Notes under the pieces: generated by a model | The model's input: the letters and a program-made list of their open reading frames with translations, nothing else | Told to the model about the DNA's origin: nothing | Database searches by the model: none | Assembly (NCBI RefSeq): GCF_001263335.1 | Contig: NZ_LGVW01000028.1 | Location: forward strand, 160,001-224,000 | Origin: Dichelobacter nodosus | GTDB taxonomy: Bacteria > Pseudomonadota > Gammaproteobacteria > Cardiobacteriales > Cardiobacteriaceae | Length of the DNA: 64,000 nt | Direction: 5' to 3' | Made by a program: the position numbers and the translations under genes | Part shown: piece by piece, positions 9,037 through 17,618 of the stretch | How positions within the stretch are numbered: the stretch's first letter is position 1 | How the letters are laid out: each line of letters begins with the position of its first letter

Positions 9037-9051
9037 TGACAGAACCTGTCA
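9037..9051. promoter_or_regulatory. Palindrome at the predicted pilY1 transcription start
   Basis: TGACAG-AAC-CTGTCA is a perfect 6+6 inverted repeat. It begins two or three bases after the start predicted from the sigma-54 element, so it may be an operator or a 5' stem-loop that stabilises the mRNA. Confidence 0.45.
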
Positions 9052-9063
9052 GATCTTTACGCA

Positions 9064-9079
9064 TGCAAATTTTATGCCA
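9064..9079 (-). promoter_or_regulatory. Sigma-54 (RpoN) promoter for pilY1 operon
   Basis: The minus strand reads TGGCATAAAATTTGCA: a -24 GG and a -12 GC separated by exactly ten bases, with TGGCA and TTGCA arms. This is a near-consensus sigma-54 element. The predicted start is near 9053, about 87 bases before the pilY1 ATG. Type IV pilin genes are known RpoN/PilR targets in several gammaproteobacteria; no PilR site was recognised. Confidence 0.65.
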
Positions 9080-9143
9080 TAAAAATGTATTTTTATTAAT
9101 AATCCGTTCACTAATGTTCATTAAAAATAAAAAAAAACAATTT

Positions 9144-9746
9144 TTACCGCCAGCGCGCAGAAAAAAGTTCTGCCCACTTTTTATGCACGGAATCCACATC
9201 AATTTCTGGCACAAATTCAGATAATTGCGCCATTTTCATTCCCGATAAACCGCAAGGATTAATACCCAAAAAAGGCGACAAATCCATTGCCACATTAATG
9301 GCAATACCGTGATAACTACAACCACGACTCACCTTAAATCCTAAAGAAGCAATTTTGCGTCCATCTGCCACATAAACGCCCGGCGCATCAGCGCGCGCGT
9401 GCGCAGCAACCGCATAATCCTGCAAAAGCGCGATCGTTGTTTCTTCAACCAGCGACACAAACCGCCGAATGCCGATATTCGCCGCCTTCAAACTCAATAA
9501 CGGATAAATCACCGCCTGCCCAAGTCCGTGATAAGTAATTTGTCCGCCGCGGTCAATTTGAATTACGGGAATATTGCCGGTATTTAAAATATGCTCCGCT
9601 TTGCCCGCCTGCCCTTGCGTGTAAACGGGATAATGTTCTACCAACCATAATTGGTCATCTTCGGCGCCGCCGCGTTGCCGCGTAAAATCCTGCATCTTTT
9701 GCCAAACAGAAACATAATCCTGCCGCCCTAATTGTTGAATCAACAT
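9144..9746 (-). CDS. lipB: Octanoyl-[acyl carrier protein]:protein N-octanoyltransferase LipB
   Basis: LipB moves the octanoyl group from acyl carrier protein to lipoyl domains of 2-oxoacid dehydrogenases and the glycine cleavage H protein, the first step of lipoate synthesis. The 200 residues show the family motifs: RGGQITYHGLGQ (about 66-77), GRKIASLGFKVSRGCSYHG with the active-site Lys131, and INPCG with catalytic Cys165. The length is normal. It follows ybeD by one base in the dacA-ybeD-lipB order known from E. coli. lipA, which often comes next, is missing here; the pilus operon starts instead. Confidence 0.96.
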   Translation of the reverse strand: MLIQQLGRQDYVSVWQKMQDFTRQRGGAEDDQLWLVEHYPVYTQGQAGKAEHILNTGNIPVIQIDRGGQITYHGLGQAVIYPLLSLKAANIGIRRFVSLVEETTIALLQDYAVAAHARADAPGVYVADGRKIASLGFKVSRGCSYHGIAINVAMDLSPFLGINPCGLSGMKMAQLSEFVPEIDVDSVHKKWAELFSARWR

Positions 9747-9747
9747 G

Positions 9748-10023
9748 TTATAACGCCATCAAAACATGCGGATTTTTTGATAGCGCTTGATAAACGCGAT
9801 CAATTGCCGGCTTTTCATAAAACATCGCTGTTACCGTCAACGATAAATACCGCTGATTTTTGCTCAACTGCTCGGTAACGCCCATGCGATCCGCTTCTGG
9901 AATTAAATCTTCCGCAATTTGTAATACCGCCGCGCGAAAATCCGCATCATTTTTTCCCATAATCTTTATTGGAAAACGCGCGGGAAATTCCAATAATGAT
10001 TCTTTTACCTCGTCACTCATCAA
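9748..10023 (-). CDS. ybeD: YbeD/DUF493 family small protein
   Basis: 91 residues matching the DUF493 family: LLEFPARFPIKIMGKNDADF at the start, then a ferredoxin-like alternation ending NPHVLMAL. The family has an ACT-like fold and no firmly established function. Its constant position between dacA and lipB suggests a link to lipoate metabolism or simply shared transcription. It lies 7 bases downstream of dacA and one base upstream of lipB. Confidence 0.9.
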   Translation of the reverse strand: MMSDEVKESLLEFPARFPIKIMGKNDADFRAAVLQIAEDLIPEADRMGVTEQLSKNQRYLSLTVTAMFYEKPAIDRVYQALSKNPHVLMAL

Positions 10024-10030
10024 TCTATCC

Positions 10031-11158
10031 TTATTTTTGCCGCCATAATGTGAAGCTATCTTTTAACCGTTTAAAAAATCCTGCGGCAGCAATATCTTTA
10101 CCGGCAAGCGCGGGAACGGTGGCATAACTTTTGCTGCCATCGGTAACGGTAATCGTGCCCACTTTTTGCCCTTTTGTAATCGGCGCGATCAGCGTATCCA
10201 AAGCAACGTGCGCACTGATCGCATTTTGTGCGGTAACGGGCAACAATAAATGAACGGTGCGCTCGGCAACGATCGGCACTTCCGCTTCCAATCCTTTATA
10301 CACCTTGCCGCGCAATAATACTTGCTCGGCGCGCAACGCTGTTACCTGCGTATAATTTGCAAAACCGAAATTGAGCAAATTTTCTGCCGCATCATAACGT
10401 TGCGCCTCTTTTTCTGCCCCTAAAACCACGCCAATTAACCGCCAATCGCCGCGTTTTTCACTCGCTGCTAAACAATAACCCGCGGCATCGGTATAACCCG
10501 TTTTCAAGCCGTCAACATTTTGATTGCGCCACAATAAACGATTGCGGTTGGGCTGTTTGATATTGTTCCACGTAAATTCTTTTTGCTGATAAAAATGATA
10601 AAACTCGGGAAAATCGCGAATTAACGCCTGAGCGAGCCGCGCAATATCATGAGCGGTGGAAAAATGTTGTTCATCGGGCATGCCGGTTGGATTTTGATAA
10701 TGCGTTTTTTGTAAATCTAATTGTTTGGCGGTGGCATTCATCATATGAACAAATCCTGCCACTGTTCCGCCAATATATTCCGCCAGCGCCACGCTGGCAT
10801 CGTTGCCCGATTGCACGATCATGCCTTGCAATAAATCGTTCACCGAAACTTGAGAATTAACTTCCACAAACATACGCGAACCATTTTGCGCTCGCGCATT
10901 TGCGCTGATCGTCACCAAATCGGTTAAATGAATTTTGCCGGTTTTTAACGCGTTAAACGTCACGTATGCCGTCATCAATTTTGTAATACTCGCCGGCGGC
11001 AAACGCTCATCGGCAGCGCGTTCTGCCAATATTTGTCCACTTTGCGCGTCCATTAAAAGATAACTTTTTACCGGCAAATCCGGCGGCGGTACTTCTGCGC
11101 GCACGCCGAAAAAAAGCAAAAAAACCGTCACAAAACAACATTTTTTCCAAAAAAGCAT
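10031..11158 (-). CDS. dacA: D-alanyl-D-alanine carboxypeptidase (PBP5/6 type)
   Basis: A periplasmic low-molecular-weight penicillin-binding protein that removes the terminal D-Ala of peptidoglycan pentapeptides and so limits cross-linking. It has 375 residues with a signal peptide at 1-21. The three active-site motifs are intact: SITK with nucleophile Ser57 and Lys60, SGN at 117-119, and KTG at 219-221. A C-terminal beta-rich PBP5 domain follows, then an amphipathic tail (FFKRLKDSFTLWRQK) that anchors the enzyme to the inner membrane. It heads the dacA-ybeD-lipB operon. Confidence 0.95.
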   Translation of the reverse strand: MLFWKKCCFVTVFLLFFGVRAEVPPPDLPVKSYLLMDAQSGQILAERAADERLPPASITKLMTAYVTFNALKTGKIHLTDLVTISANARAQNGSRMFVEVNSQVSVNDLLQGMIVQSGNDASVALAEYIGGTVAGFVHMMNATAKQLDLQKTHYQNPTGMPDEQHFSTAHDIARLAQALIRDFPEFYHFYQQKEFTWNNIKQPNRNRLLWRNQNVDGLKTGYTDAAGYCLAASEKRGDWRLIGVVLGAEKEAQRYDAAENLLNFGFANYTQVTALRAEQVLLRGKVYKGLEAEVPIVAERTVHLLLPVTAQNAISAHVALDTLIAPITKGQKVGTITVTDGSKSYATVPALAGKDIAAAGFFKRLKDSFTLWRQK

Positions 11159-11197
11159 TTTCTTCCTTTATTTTTGAGAATGATTCACGCGTTACGG

Positions 11198-12673
11198 TTA
11201 AGCGGCGTTGTGGTAGCGGCTTTTAAACGCTTCTGGATCGGGAAACGATAATTCAATCCGCAAACCCGTTGGTTTATTTTCCAATAATTGAATCGTGCCG
11301 CCGTGTAAACTCATGATTGCGGCGACTAATGATAATCCTAATCCGTTTCCTTGCGTACTTCGGGCGGCATCTAAACGCACAAAACGCTTTAATACTTTTT
11401 CCCGATCTTGCTCGGCAATGCCTTTTCCATCATCACACACGGCAACTACAACGGTATGTTCCCGCCGTAACGCTTGTAAAAAAATATGACCGCCTTCCGG
11501 CGTATATTTCACGGCATTATCCAATAAATTTGTAATCGCTTGAGCGGTTAATTGTCGATTGCCCATAATCATCAAATCCGCGTCAATTTGTGCACAAAAA
11601 TGATGCATGCCTTCTTCCTCTTCGTTGAGCACTTCATACATTTCTGCCATATCTTCAGATATTTGCGACAAACTGATCAATTCAAAATCATCACGAGCGC
11701 GCGATTCAACTTGCGCAATATTGAGCAAGGAATTGAACGTTTGCAACAATCCTTGGGCATCAACAATCGATTGTGAAATCACCTCGCGCAATTCGGCATT
11801 ACTGCGATGCTCGTCTAATAACGCAACTTCCATGCGGCTGCGCAAACGATTCAGCGGACTGCGCAAATCGTGAGCAATATTATTAGTAACTTGCCGTTGA
11901 CTGGTAATTAAGCGCTCGATTCTGTCGAGCATGTGATTTAAATCTTCGGCGAGTAATTGCAATTCAATGGCATCATTGCCTTTAATTAAAATGCGCTCGG
12001 AAAAATCGCCGTCAACAATGACTCTTGCCGTGCGGCTGATACGGGCAATAGATTTTGTAATCTTTTGTCCAATCATAAAAGAGCCAAAAAACGATGCCAG
12101 AATTAAAACCGCCGTCATCAGCATTGCCATCGTATTCATTTTATGCAAAATCTGCCGTTCGCTGCGGGTGTCATACCCCACGATAACCGCATATTGATTG
12201 CGCAGCGGCATGACGATCACGCGCATGATATTTTTGCGATTGACGAGCGGCTCGTGTTCTTCATTATTCAAATAATTTTGACTTTGCATGTGGCGCTTGA
12301 GATTACACAAATCATCAAAAGAACTGTTTGTCATAATCATCACCGGCATTTCTTCATCAAAGCTCGGATATTCCTGCAAACAATAAGACATCGCCGGCTC
12401 TGTTTGCACGCGTTCTGTAATCCCCGTTGCCAGCGGATTAATATCAAAGCTGCTGTGATATTCATAGCGCCTTTGTAAACGCATACTTTCCGACAAAAGT
12501 CGCGCGTCAATTTGATCAAAAATTTGCTGGCGCGCGGTTTGATAAATCATTACCATTGCCGCGCCCGTAATAATGCTTGCGACCAAAGTAAACAACAATG
12601 AGAACCGGAATGCCGAAATTCTCATTGTTTGTTTGGCGTCGCTGATAATTTTAGCGATAAGTGGATGGATCAT
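11198..12673 (-). CDS. Two-component sensor histidine kinase
   Basis: 491 residues. Transmembrane helices lie at about 24-45 and 182-202 and flank a periplasmic sensor region of roughly 135 residues. A HAMP linker (about 200-255), a HisKA domain with phospho-acceptor His268 in NNIAHDLRSPLNRLRSR, and a HATPase domain with the N box (NLLDNAVKYT), DDGKGI and GNGLGLSLV follow. The gene overlaps its response regulator by 23 bases, so they form one system. The architecture resembles metal- or envelope-stress-sensing kinases, but the sensor region has no recognisable ligand motif. Neither candidate start (12673, 12625) has a clear ribosome site. Confidence 0.88.
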   Translation of the reverse strand: MIHPLIAKIISDAKQTMRISAFRFSLLFTLVASIITGAAMVMIYQTARQQIFDQIDARLLSESMRLQRRYEYHSSFDINPLATGITERVQTEPAMSYCLQEYPSFDEEMPVMIMTNSSFDDLCNLKRHMQSQNYLNNEEHEPLVNRKNIMRVIVMPLRNQYAVIVGYDTRSERQILHKMNTMAMLMTAVLILASFFGSFMIGQKITKSIARISRTARVIVDGDFSERILIKGNDAIELQLLAEDLNHMLDRIERLITSQRQVTNNIAHDLRSPLNRLRSRMEVALLDEHRSNAELREVISQSIVDAQGLLQTFNSLLNIAQVESRARDDFELISLSQISEDMAEMYEVLNEEEEGMHHFCAQIDADLMIMGNRQLTAQAITNLLDNAVKYTPEGGHIFLQALRREHTVVVAVCDDGKGIAEQDREKVLKRFVRLDAARSTQGNGLGLSLVAAIMSLHGGTIQLLENKPTGLRIELSFPDPEAFKSRYHNAA

Positions 12674-13340
12674 ACATGCTGTAACCGGCGCCGCGTTCGG
12701 TATGAATTAAAGGAGGATTAAAATCTTTGTCGATTTTACTGCGCAAACGTGAAATATGAACATCAATCACGTTGGTTTGCGGGTCAAAATTATATTCCCA
12801 AACTTTTTCTAAAAGCATGGTGCGCGTCACCACTTGCCCAGAATTGCTCATTAAATATTCCAAAAGACGAAATTCGCGCGGTTGTAAATTAATCTTTTTT
12901 CCCGCACGGGTTACTTTGCGCCGCAATCGATCGAGATGCAAATCCGCAATTTCTAGTACCATTTGATCGTGAACGTCGGTATTACGCCGCCGCGCCAGCG
13001 ATTGCACGCGTGCTAAAAGTTCCGAAAACGCATAAGGTTTAACCAAATAATCATCACCGCCGGCAGCAAGTCCTTCAACGCGATCGTCAACTTCTCCCAA
13101 AGCCGAAAGAATTAATACTGGAGTACTGGCTCCTTGAGCGCGCAATTGTTGAATTAAAGAAAGCCCATCTAATTCCGGCAACATGCGATCAACGATTAAA
13201 ACGTCATATTGACCTTTTTGCGCTATCATTAATCCTTTGCTGCCGGTATGCGCGGTATCAACAACATAACCGCTTTCAGTCAATCCTTTTGCAATATAGG
13301 CTGCGGCATCTTGATCGTCTTCAATTACCAATATGTGCAT
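12651..13340 (-). CDS. OmpR-family response regulator
   Basis: 229 residues from the ATG at 13340, which has GGGAGG upstream. The receiver domain has the acidic pocket EDD at 7-9, phospho-acceptor Asp51 (LIVDRMLPELDG) and Lys101. A winged-helix DNA-binding domain follows, with RLRRKVTRAGKKINLQPREFRLLEYL and VWEYNFDPQTNVIDVHISRLRSKID. The sequence is of the CopR/CusR/PhoP-like type. It is transcribed with the downstream kinase and divergently from the degP-like protease 106 bases away, so envelope stress is a reasonable guess for its stimulus. The target genes are unknown. Confidence 0.92.
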   Translation of the reverse strand: MHILVIEDDQDAAAYIAKGLTESGYVVDTAHTGSKGLMIAQKGQYDVLIVDRMLPELDGLSLIQQLRAQGASTPVLILSALGEVDDRVEGLAAGGDDYLVKPYAFSELLARVQSLARRRNTDVHDQMVLEIADLHLDRLRRKVTRAGKKINLQPREFRLLEYLMSNSGQVVTRTMLLEKVWEYNFDPQTNVIDVHISRLRSKIDKDFNPPLIHTERGAGYSMYDPSTYR

Positions 13341-13446
13341 ATTTTCCTCCCAATTTGTTATCAGCATTTAATTGACCGCTCCATTGATGTCACTGCGGCA
13401 ATTTAGTAAAAATATTGTACTCATCTTATCGGAAATAGGAGTAATG

Positions 13447-14850
13447 ATGAATAAAACCTTAGTAACCCTTATTTTTGCAATAAATTTGCTCTTCTCCAGT
13501 TTAATTCATGCCGATCTGCCACCGAATTTTACCGAATTAGTTGAAAAAGCTTCTCCGGCAGTTGTCAGTATTGAAGTGCAAAGTCTTGTTACGCAACCAA
13601 AATTTTCAAGACTTACGCCTCCTTTTCCTGATTTGTTTGAACATTTTTTCGGCGAACAAGGCTCACCTTTTAGCGAACCATTCCCAGAAGAACAACCCGA
13701 AAAAGAATTGCGCAAAGGCAACGGCTCCGGATTTATTATTGACGCAGAAGGTTATGTTTTAACTAATGCGCACGTTATTGATGGCGCTGATAGCGTTTCC
13801 GTATTATTAACCGATCAACGCGAATACAGCGCTGAAATTGTTGGCGTTGATAAACGTACCGATATCGCATTGTTAAAAATTGCCGCGCAAAAATTGCCCA
13901 CCGTGCAATTAGGCGATTCTGACGCGGTAAAAGTTGGCGATTGGGTACTCGCAATTGGTTCCCCTTTTGGTTTTGATACCACTGCCACCAAAGGCATCGT
14001 TTCTGCTTTGGGACGCAGCCTCCCCAGCGGAACCTATACACCTTTTATTCAAACCGATGCCGCCATCAATCCAGGCAATTCCGGCGGACCTTTATTTAAC
14101 GGCAAAGGCGAAGTAATCGGCATTACTTCACAAATTTATACCCGCAGCGGCGCCTTCAATGGCGTTGGTTTTGCCATTCCCATTAATTTAGCCAAAACTA
14201 TTGCCGAACAATTAAAAACCACTGGCAGCGTCAACCGCGGTTGGTTGGGCGTTTCCATTCAAGCCGTTGACCAAAAATTGGCAGAATCTTTTGGTATGGA
14301 AAAACCAGAAGGCGCATTAATTGCGCAAATTGTTAAAGATGCGCCGGCGGAAAAAGCACAATTAAAAGTCGGCGATATTTTGCTTTCTTTTAATGGTCAT
14401 ACCATCAATAAAGCCAGCGATTTACCGCCGCTCGTTGCGATGGCGCCGTTGGGTAAAGATGTAGAAATTGAATATTTGCGCGACGGCAAAAAGCAAACCA
14501 CTACCGTCAAAATCGAAAATTTAGAAACAGCTGACACTTCATCTGCGGCAACATCGCGTGAAATGCGCAATTGGGGCATTGAACTCAAAGCGCTTGATGA
14601 TGATACGCGTAACGCTTTGGAATACGAAGATAAAGAAGGCGTCTTGATTGCGCGCGTTGAACCGAATTCGGCAGCAGCAAAATCAGGATTGCGCGCCGGC
14701 GATATTTTAATTGCCGTTGGCGACAGCATCATCAACACGCCTAAAGAAGCTTCTAAATTATTAGCGAAAACGGATCGCGCGCTGCCGGTACTCATTTACC
14801 GTCGCGGCTCAACAATTTTCTTGCCGCTGATGCCCGAGAAAAAGAAATAA
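13447..14850 (+). CDS. degP: Periplasmic serine protease/chaperone DegP (HtrA/MucD type)
   Basis: 467 residues from the second of two adjacent ATGs, 5 bases after AGGAG. A signal peptide ends near LIHA-DLPP. The trypsin-like domain has the catalytic triad His109 (TNAHVIDGAD), Asp139 (RTDIALLKI) and Ser212 (GNSGGPLF). Two PDZ domains follow, at about 250-340 and 365-460. This is the DegP/MucD layout of a periplasmic protease that removes or refolds damaged envelope proteins. No sigma-E type promoter is obvious upstream. It is divergent from the two-component system and ends at a bidirectional terminator. Confidence 0.93.
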   Translation: MNKTLVTLIFAINLLFSSLIHADLPPNFTELVEKASPAVVSIEVQSLVTQPKFSRLTPPFPDLFEHFFGEQGSPFSEPFPEEQPEKELRKGNGSGFIIDAEGYVLTNAHVIDGADSVSVLLTDQREYSAEIVGVDKRTDIALLKIAAQKLPTVQLGDSDAVKVGDWVLAIGSPFGFDTTATKGIVSALGRSLPSGTYTPFIQTDAAINPGNSGGPLFNGKGEVIGITSQIYTRSGAFNGVGFAIPINLAKTIAEQLKTTGSVNRGWLGVSIQAVDQKLAESFGMEKPEGALIAQIVKDAPAEKAQLKVGDILLSFNGHTINKASDLPPLVAMAPLGKDVEIEYLRDGKKQTTTVKIENLETADTSSAATSREMRNWGIELKALDDDTRNALEYEDKEGVLIARVEPNSAAAKSGLRAGDILIAVGDSIINTPKEASKLLAKTDRALPVLIYRRGSTIFLPLMPEKKK

Positions 14851-14864
14851 ATCCGTTTTTCCAT

Positions 14865-14900
14865 AAAAAAATCTGTACCCTTTGCGGTACAGATTTTTTT
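14865..14900. terminator. Bidirectional terminator between degP and the phoB-like gene
   Basis: AAAAAATCTGTACC, loop CTTTGC, GGTACAGATTTTTT: a long stem with A and T runs. It serves the two converging genes. Confidence 0.88.
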
Positions 14901-14905
14901 ATCAC

Positions 14906-15595
14906 TTAATTTTTTTGCCCCAAACGGTAACCAATTCCACGAATCGACATCACCGGCAATTGTTCGTCAATATTTTCAAAAGCTTTGCGCAAACGTCTAA
15001 TGGCAACGTCCACCGCGCGATCGCCAATATCTTCTTCGCCCTGCCAAGCAAAATCTAATAATTGCTCCCGACTTAATACTTTATTGGGGTGGCGCAAAAA
15101 ACATTCTAATAATTGAAATTCTCGCCGATTGAGTTTTAATAATTTATCTTGAAAAAAAACTTCATACGTCAATAAATTCATCGTAATGTCTTCCCAAGAT
15201 AAACAAGATTGTTCTTCTTCTGATTCTGGCATGCGGCGAAATAATGCTTTTATGCGTGATTGCAGTTCTGCCATCGAGAATGGTTTGGTTAAATAATCAT
15301 CAGCGCCGTAATCCAATCCTTTGATAATATCGCGTTCATCGGCGCGCGCGGTCAACATGATCACCGGCAAATAACGCAACGTTTCTATTTTGCGAAGATC
15401 TTCTAAAATTTTAATACCGCTGCCGTCGGGCAACATCCAATCCAATAAAACCAAATCAGGAATTTGCTGCTGCAAAATCGTTTTTGCCTGCGCTAAAGTT
15501 CCGGCTTCAATGCATTGATACTGGTCTTGCAAACCGTATAACAATAATTGTTGAATAGCCGGCTCGTCTTCAACTAATAAAATACGTTTTTTCAC
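14906..15595 (-). CDS. phoB: PhoB-like response regulator
   Basis: 229 residues, OmpR/PhoB family. The receiver domain has Glu-Asp-Glu at 9-11, phospho-acceptor Asp52 in LVLLDWMLPDGSGI and Lys104 (YLTKPFSM). The DNA-binding winged helix has LLKLNRREFQLLECFLRHPNKVLSREQLLD and DRAVDVAIRRLRKAFE. The LDWMLPDGSG motif is typical of PhoB, the activator of the phosphate-starvation regulon. No phoR kinase or pst genes are adjacent, so the partner is inferred. It lies 48 bases downstream of orn on the same strand. Confidence 0.8.
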   Translation of the reverse strand: MKKRILLVEDEPAIQQLLLYGLQDQYQCIEAGTLAQAKTILQQQIPDLVLLDWMLPDGSGIKILEDLRKIETLRYLPVIMLTARADERDIIKGLDYGADDYLTKPFSMAELQSRIKALFRRMPESEEEQSCLSWEDITMNLLTYEVFFQDKLLKLNRREFQLLECFLRHPNKVLSREQLLDFAWQGEEDIGDRAVDVAIRRLRKAFENIDEQLPVMSIRGIGYRLGQKN

Positions 15596-15643
15596 TATAT
15601 TTTCCTCAATTGATAACCAATAAGCGCTTCTATCTTGCCTCGC

Positions 15644-16186
15644 CTACGATGGATTAACAAAAATACGTTGCCGATAATGCCGCAATTCATCGATAGAATC
15701 GCGAATATCTTGCAATGCTTGATGCGTCGTATTTTTATGAAAATAATGCTCGGGATACCAACGCGCCACCAATTCTTTGATCGTTGAAACGTCCAAATTG
15801 CGGTAATGAAAAAAAGCTTCTAAACGCGGCATCAAACGCGATAAAAACCGCCGATCCTGACAAATACTATTGCCACAAATCGGTGAACGCCCTTTTTCGC
15901 TGTATTGCTCTAAAAACGATAACGTTTGCGCTTCGGCTTCAAGCGTATTAAATGAACTTTGCCGCACGCGCTCAATCAAACCCGAAGCGCCGTGATGCTT
16001 TTGATTCCACGCGTCCATTTGCGCCAAAATCGGCTCCGGCTGATAAACAGCAATCACCGGACCTTCTGCCAAAATATTTAATTGTGCATCGGTAACAATC
16101 GTTGCAATTTCAATGATTTCATCGTGTTGCGGATCCAATCCGGTCATTTCCAAATCGATCCAAACCAAATTATTTTTTTTATCCAC
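15644..16186 (-). CDS. orn: Oligoribonuclease
   Basis: A 3'-to-5' exonuclease that degrades short oligoribonucleotides, including pGpG from cyclic-di-GMP turnover, to mononucleotides. The 180 residues have the normal length and an intact DEDDh active site: Asp11 and Glu13 ([10 protein letters not shown]), Asp111 ([12 protein letters not shown]), and His155 and Asp160 ([11 protein letters not shown]). It is essential in many gammaproteobacteria. It lies between the phosphopantetheinyl transferase and the phoB-like gene on the minus strand. Confidence 0.97.
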   Translation of the reverse strand: MDKKNNLVWIDLEMTGLDPQHDEIIEIATIVTDAQLNILAEGPVIAVYQPEPILAQMDAWNQKHHGASGLIERVRQSSFNTLEAEAQTLSFLEQYSEKGRSPICGNSICQDRRFLSRLMPRLEAFFHYRNLDVSTIKELVARWYPEHYFHKNTTHQALQDIRDSIDELRHYRQRIFVNPS

Positions 16187-16234
16187 GAGGTTATCCTTTT
16201 GAACTTTTTAAGTACGCAAACCATTATTCCGCGA

Positions 16235-16909
16235 TTATGGCGCGAGGGTCAACGTTTGCCCCAATAAAGAAAGCGGCGCATTACCATAAATTGCCTGAAA
16301 AACGGGCGGATTTTCGAAAAAAAATCGGACGCAAACCGGATCGCGGACGCATTCTTGCCAAAGCGCCGAAAAAATCCAATCGCGATTAAAAACCGCCGTC
16401 AACCAAAAATAATGACGATTTAACGCGCTTTTTAAACGCCAAATTGGCGCAAATTCTGCCACGCCAACGGCTTTCATTTGCGTAGGAAAACGTAAATCTT
16501 CCGCCTTAATTAGCGCCTCTTTTAACGTCCACAAACGATAAAAATCCACCATTAATTGCGGTGATGATTGCAAAAAATCCTGTTCTTTTTCATTGCAAAC
16601 CTGCTTCATCAAAGCATGAAAATCGCGCGGCTGCATAAACTCCAAATCCGCACCAACTGCTCCTTTTTGTCCCAAAGCAATAAAAGCATGGTCATATTTA
16701 TGACTCAAACACCACGGCGCCTCGGGATTTTTCTGCGTCACAAATGCTTTTAAAGCGCGCGAATTTTGCCAAGAAAGCGTGCGTTCACGCTGCGGCGCGT
16801 GTTGTAAACGTAATCGATCCGACGACGACAACTGCGCACGTTGATAAAAACGCGCGCAATCAGGCGTTGCAAAAAAAACCGAATAATCGAGCATCGTTTG
16901 CGGTTTCAA
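16235..16909 (-). CDS. 4'-phosphopantetheinyl transferase superfamily protein
   Basis: 224 residues of the Sfp/AcpT class, which move phosphopantetheine from coenzyme A to a Ser of carrier proteins. The two signature regions are present: VGADLE with the magnesium-binding Asp88 and Glu90, and FYRLWTLKEALIK with Trp127, Lys130, Glu131 and Lys135. No polyketide or peptide synthetase is nearby, so the target is more likely an acyl carrier protein of fatty acid synthesis or a single accessory carrier. It begins 6 bases after dnaQ in the minus-strand run. Confidence 0.82.
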   Translation of the reverse strand: MKPQTMLDYSVFFATPDCARFYQRAQLSSSDRLRLQHAPQRERTLSWQNSRALKAFVTQKNPEAPWCLSHKYDHAFIALGQKGAVGADLEFMQPRDFHALMKQVCNEKEQDFLQSSPQLMVDFYRLWTLKEALIKAEDLRFPTQMKAVGVAEFAPIWRLKSALNRHYFWLTAVFNRDWIFSALWQECVRDPVCVRFFFENPPVFQAIYGNAPLSLLGQTLTLAP

Positions 16910-16915
16910 AACGCT

Positions 16916-17617
16916 TTATTCTTTCAGTTGTTTTAAAATTTTTTCATGTAACGCGCGTTCCGCTTCTGGAACGTCAACGGGCAACCACGCGCACGGCGTT
17001 TTTGCAAACGTTGCGGCGGTTTTTTGTTCGGCGCGGCGGGCGGACGCCATCATGGGGTGCGCAAACGATAAATCCGATTGTCCGCCGGTTAATTTTAAAT
17101 ACACTTCCGCTAATAATTGCGCATCTAATAAAGCGCCGTGCAATTCGCGTCCCGTATTATCCACGCCGAAACGTTTACATAACGCGTCCAAATTATTGCG
17201 CGCGCCGGCAAATTTTTCTCGGGCAATTTTCAAACTGTCTACCAAAGTAAATTTATCGCCCAAACGATAATCGCAACCCGCCAGCTGCAATTCCCGATCA
17301 ATAAATTGTCGATCAAAGGCGATATTATGCGCCACCAGTTCATCGGCAGAAGCCAAATAAGCTTCAAATTCCGGCAAAACGTCTTTAAAAAACGGCTTAT
17401 CTGCCAAAAATTCATCAGAAATGCCGTGCACTTTAAAAGCTTGAGGATCAACTGGTTGCTCGGGATTAAGATAACAATGGAAATAATGCTCGGTTGGAAC
17501 GCGGTCAATTAATTCCACGCAGCCAATTTCAATAATGCGATGCCCTTCGGCTTTATTATCGCTTTCAAAATTCATGCCCGTGGTTTCGGTATCAAAAATA
17601 ACGCTGCGAAAACTCAT
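16916..17617 (-). CDS. dnaQ: DNA polymerase III epsilon subunit (proofreading exonuclease)
   Basis: 233 residues. The DEDDh exonuclease motifs are visible: Asp9 and Glu11 in IFDTETTGM, LVAHNIAFDRQFID, and HGALLDAQLLAEVYL. This matches the proofreading subunit of the replicative polymerase, including the C-terminal tail (about 180-233) that should contact the alpha subunit and the clamp. It starts one base after the mutase gene ends. The usual partner rnhA is not beside it. Confidence 0.93.
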   Translation of the reverse strand: MSFRSVIFDTETTGMNFESDNKAEGHRIIEIGCVELIDRVPTEHYFHCYLNPEQPVDPQAFKVHGISDEFLADKPFFKDVLPEFEAYLASADELVAHNIAFDRQFIDRELQLAGCDYRLGDKFTLVDSLKIAREKFAGARNNLDALCKRFGVDNTGRELHGALLDAQLLAEVYLKLTGGQSDLSFAHPMMASARRAEQKTAATFAKTPCAWLPVDVPEAERALHEKILKQLKE

Positions 17618-17618
17618 A

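Noticed and set aside
11295-12478. Several open frames on the plus strand opposite the histidine kinase
   Set aside because: They are antisense shadows without ribosome sites or family-like sequence.
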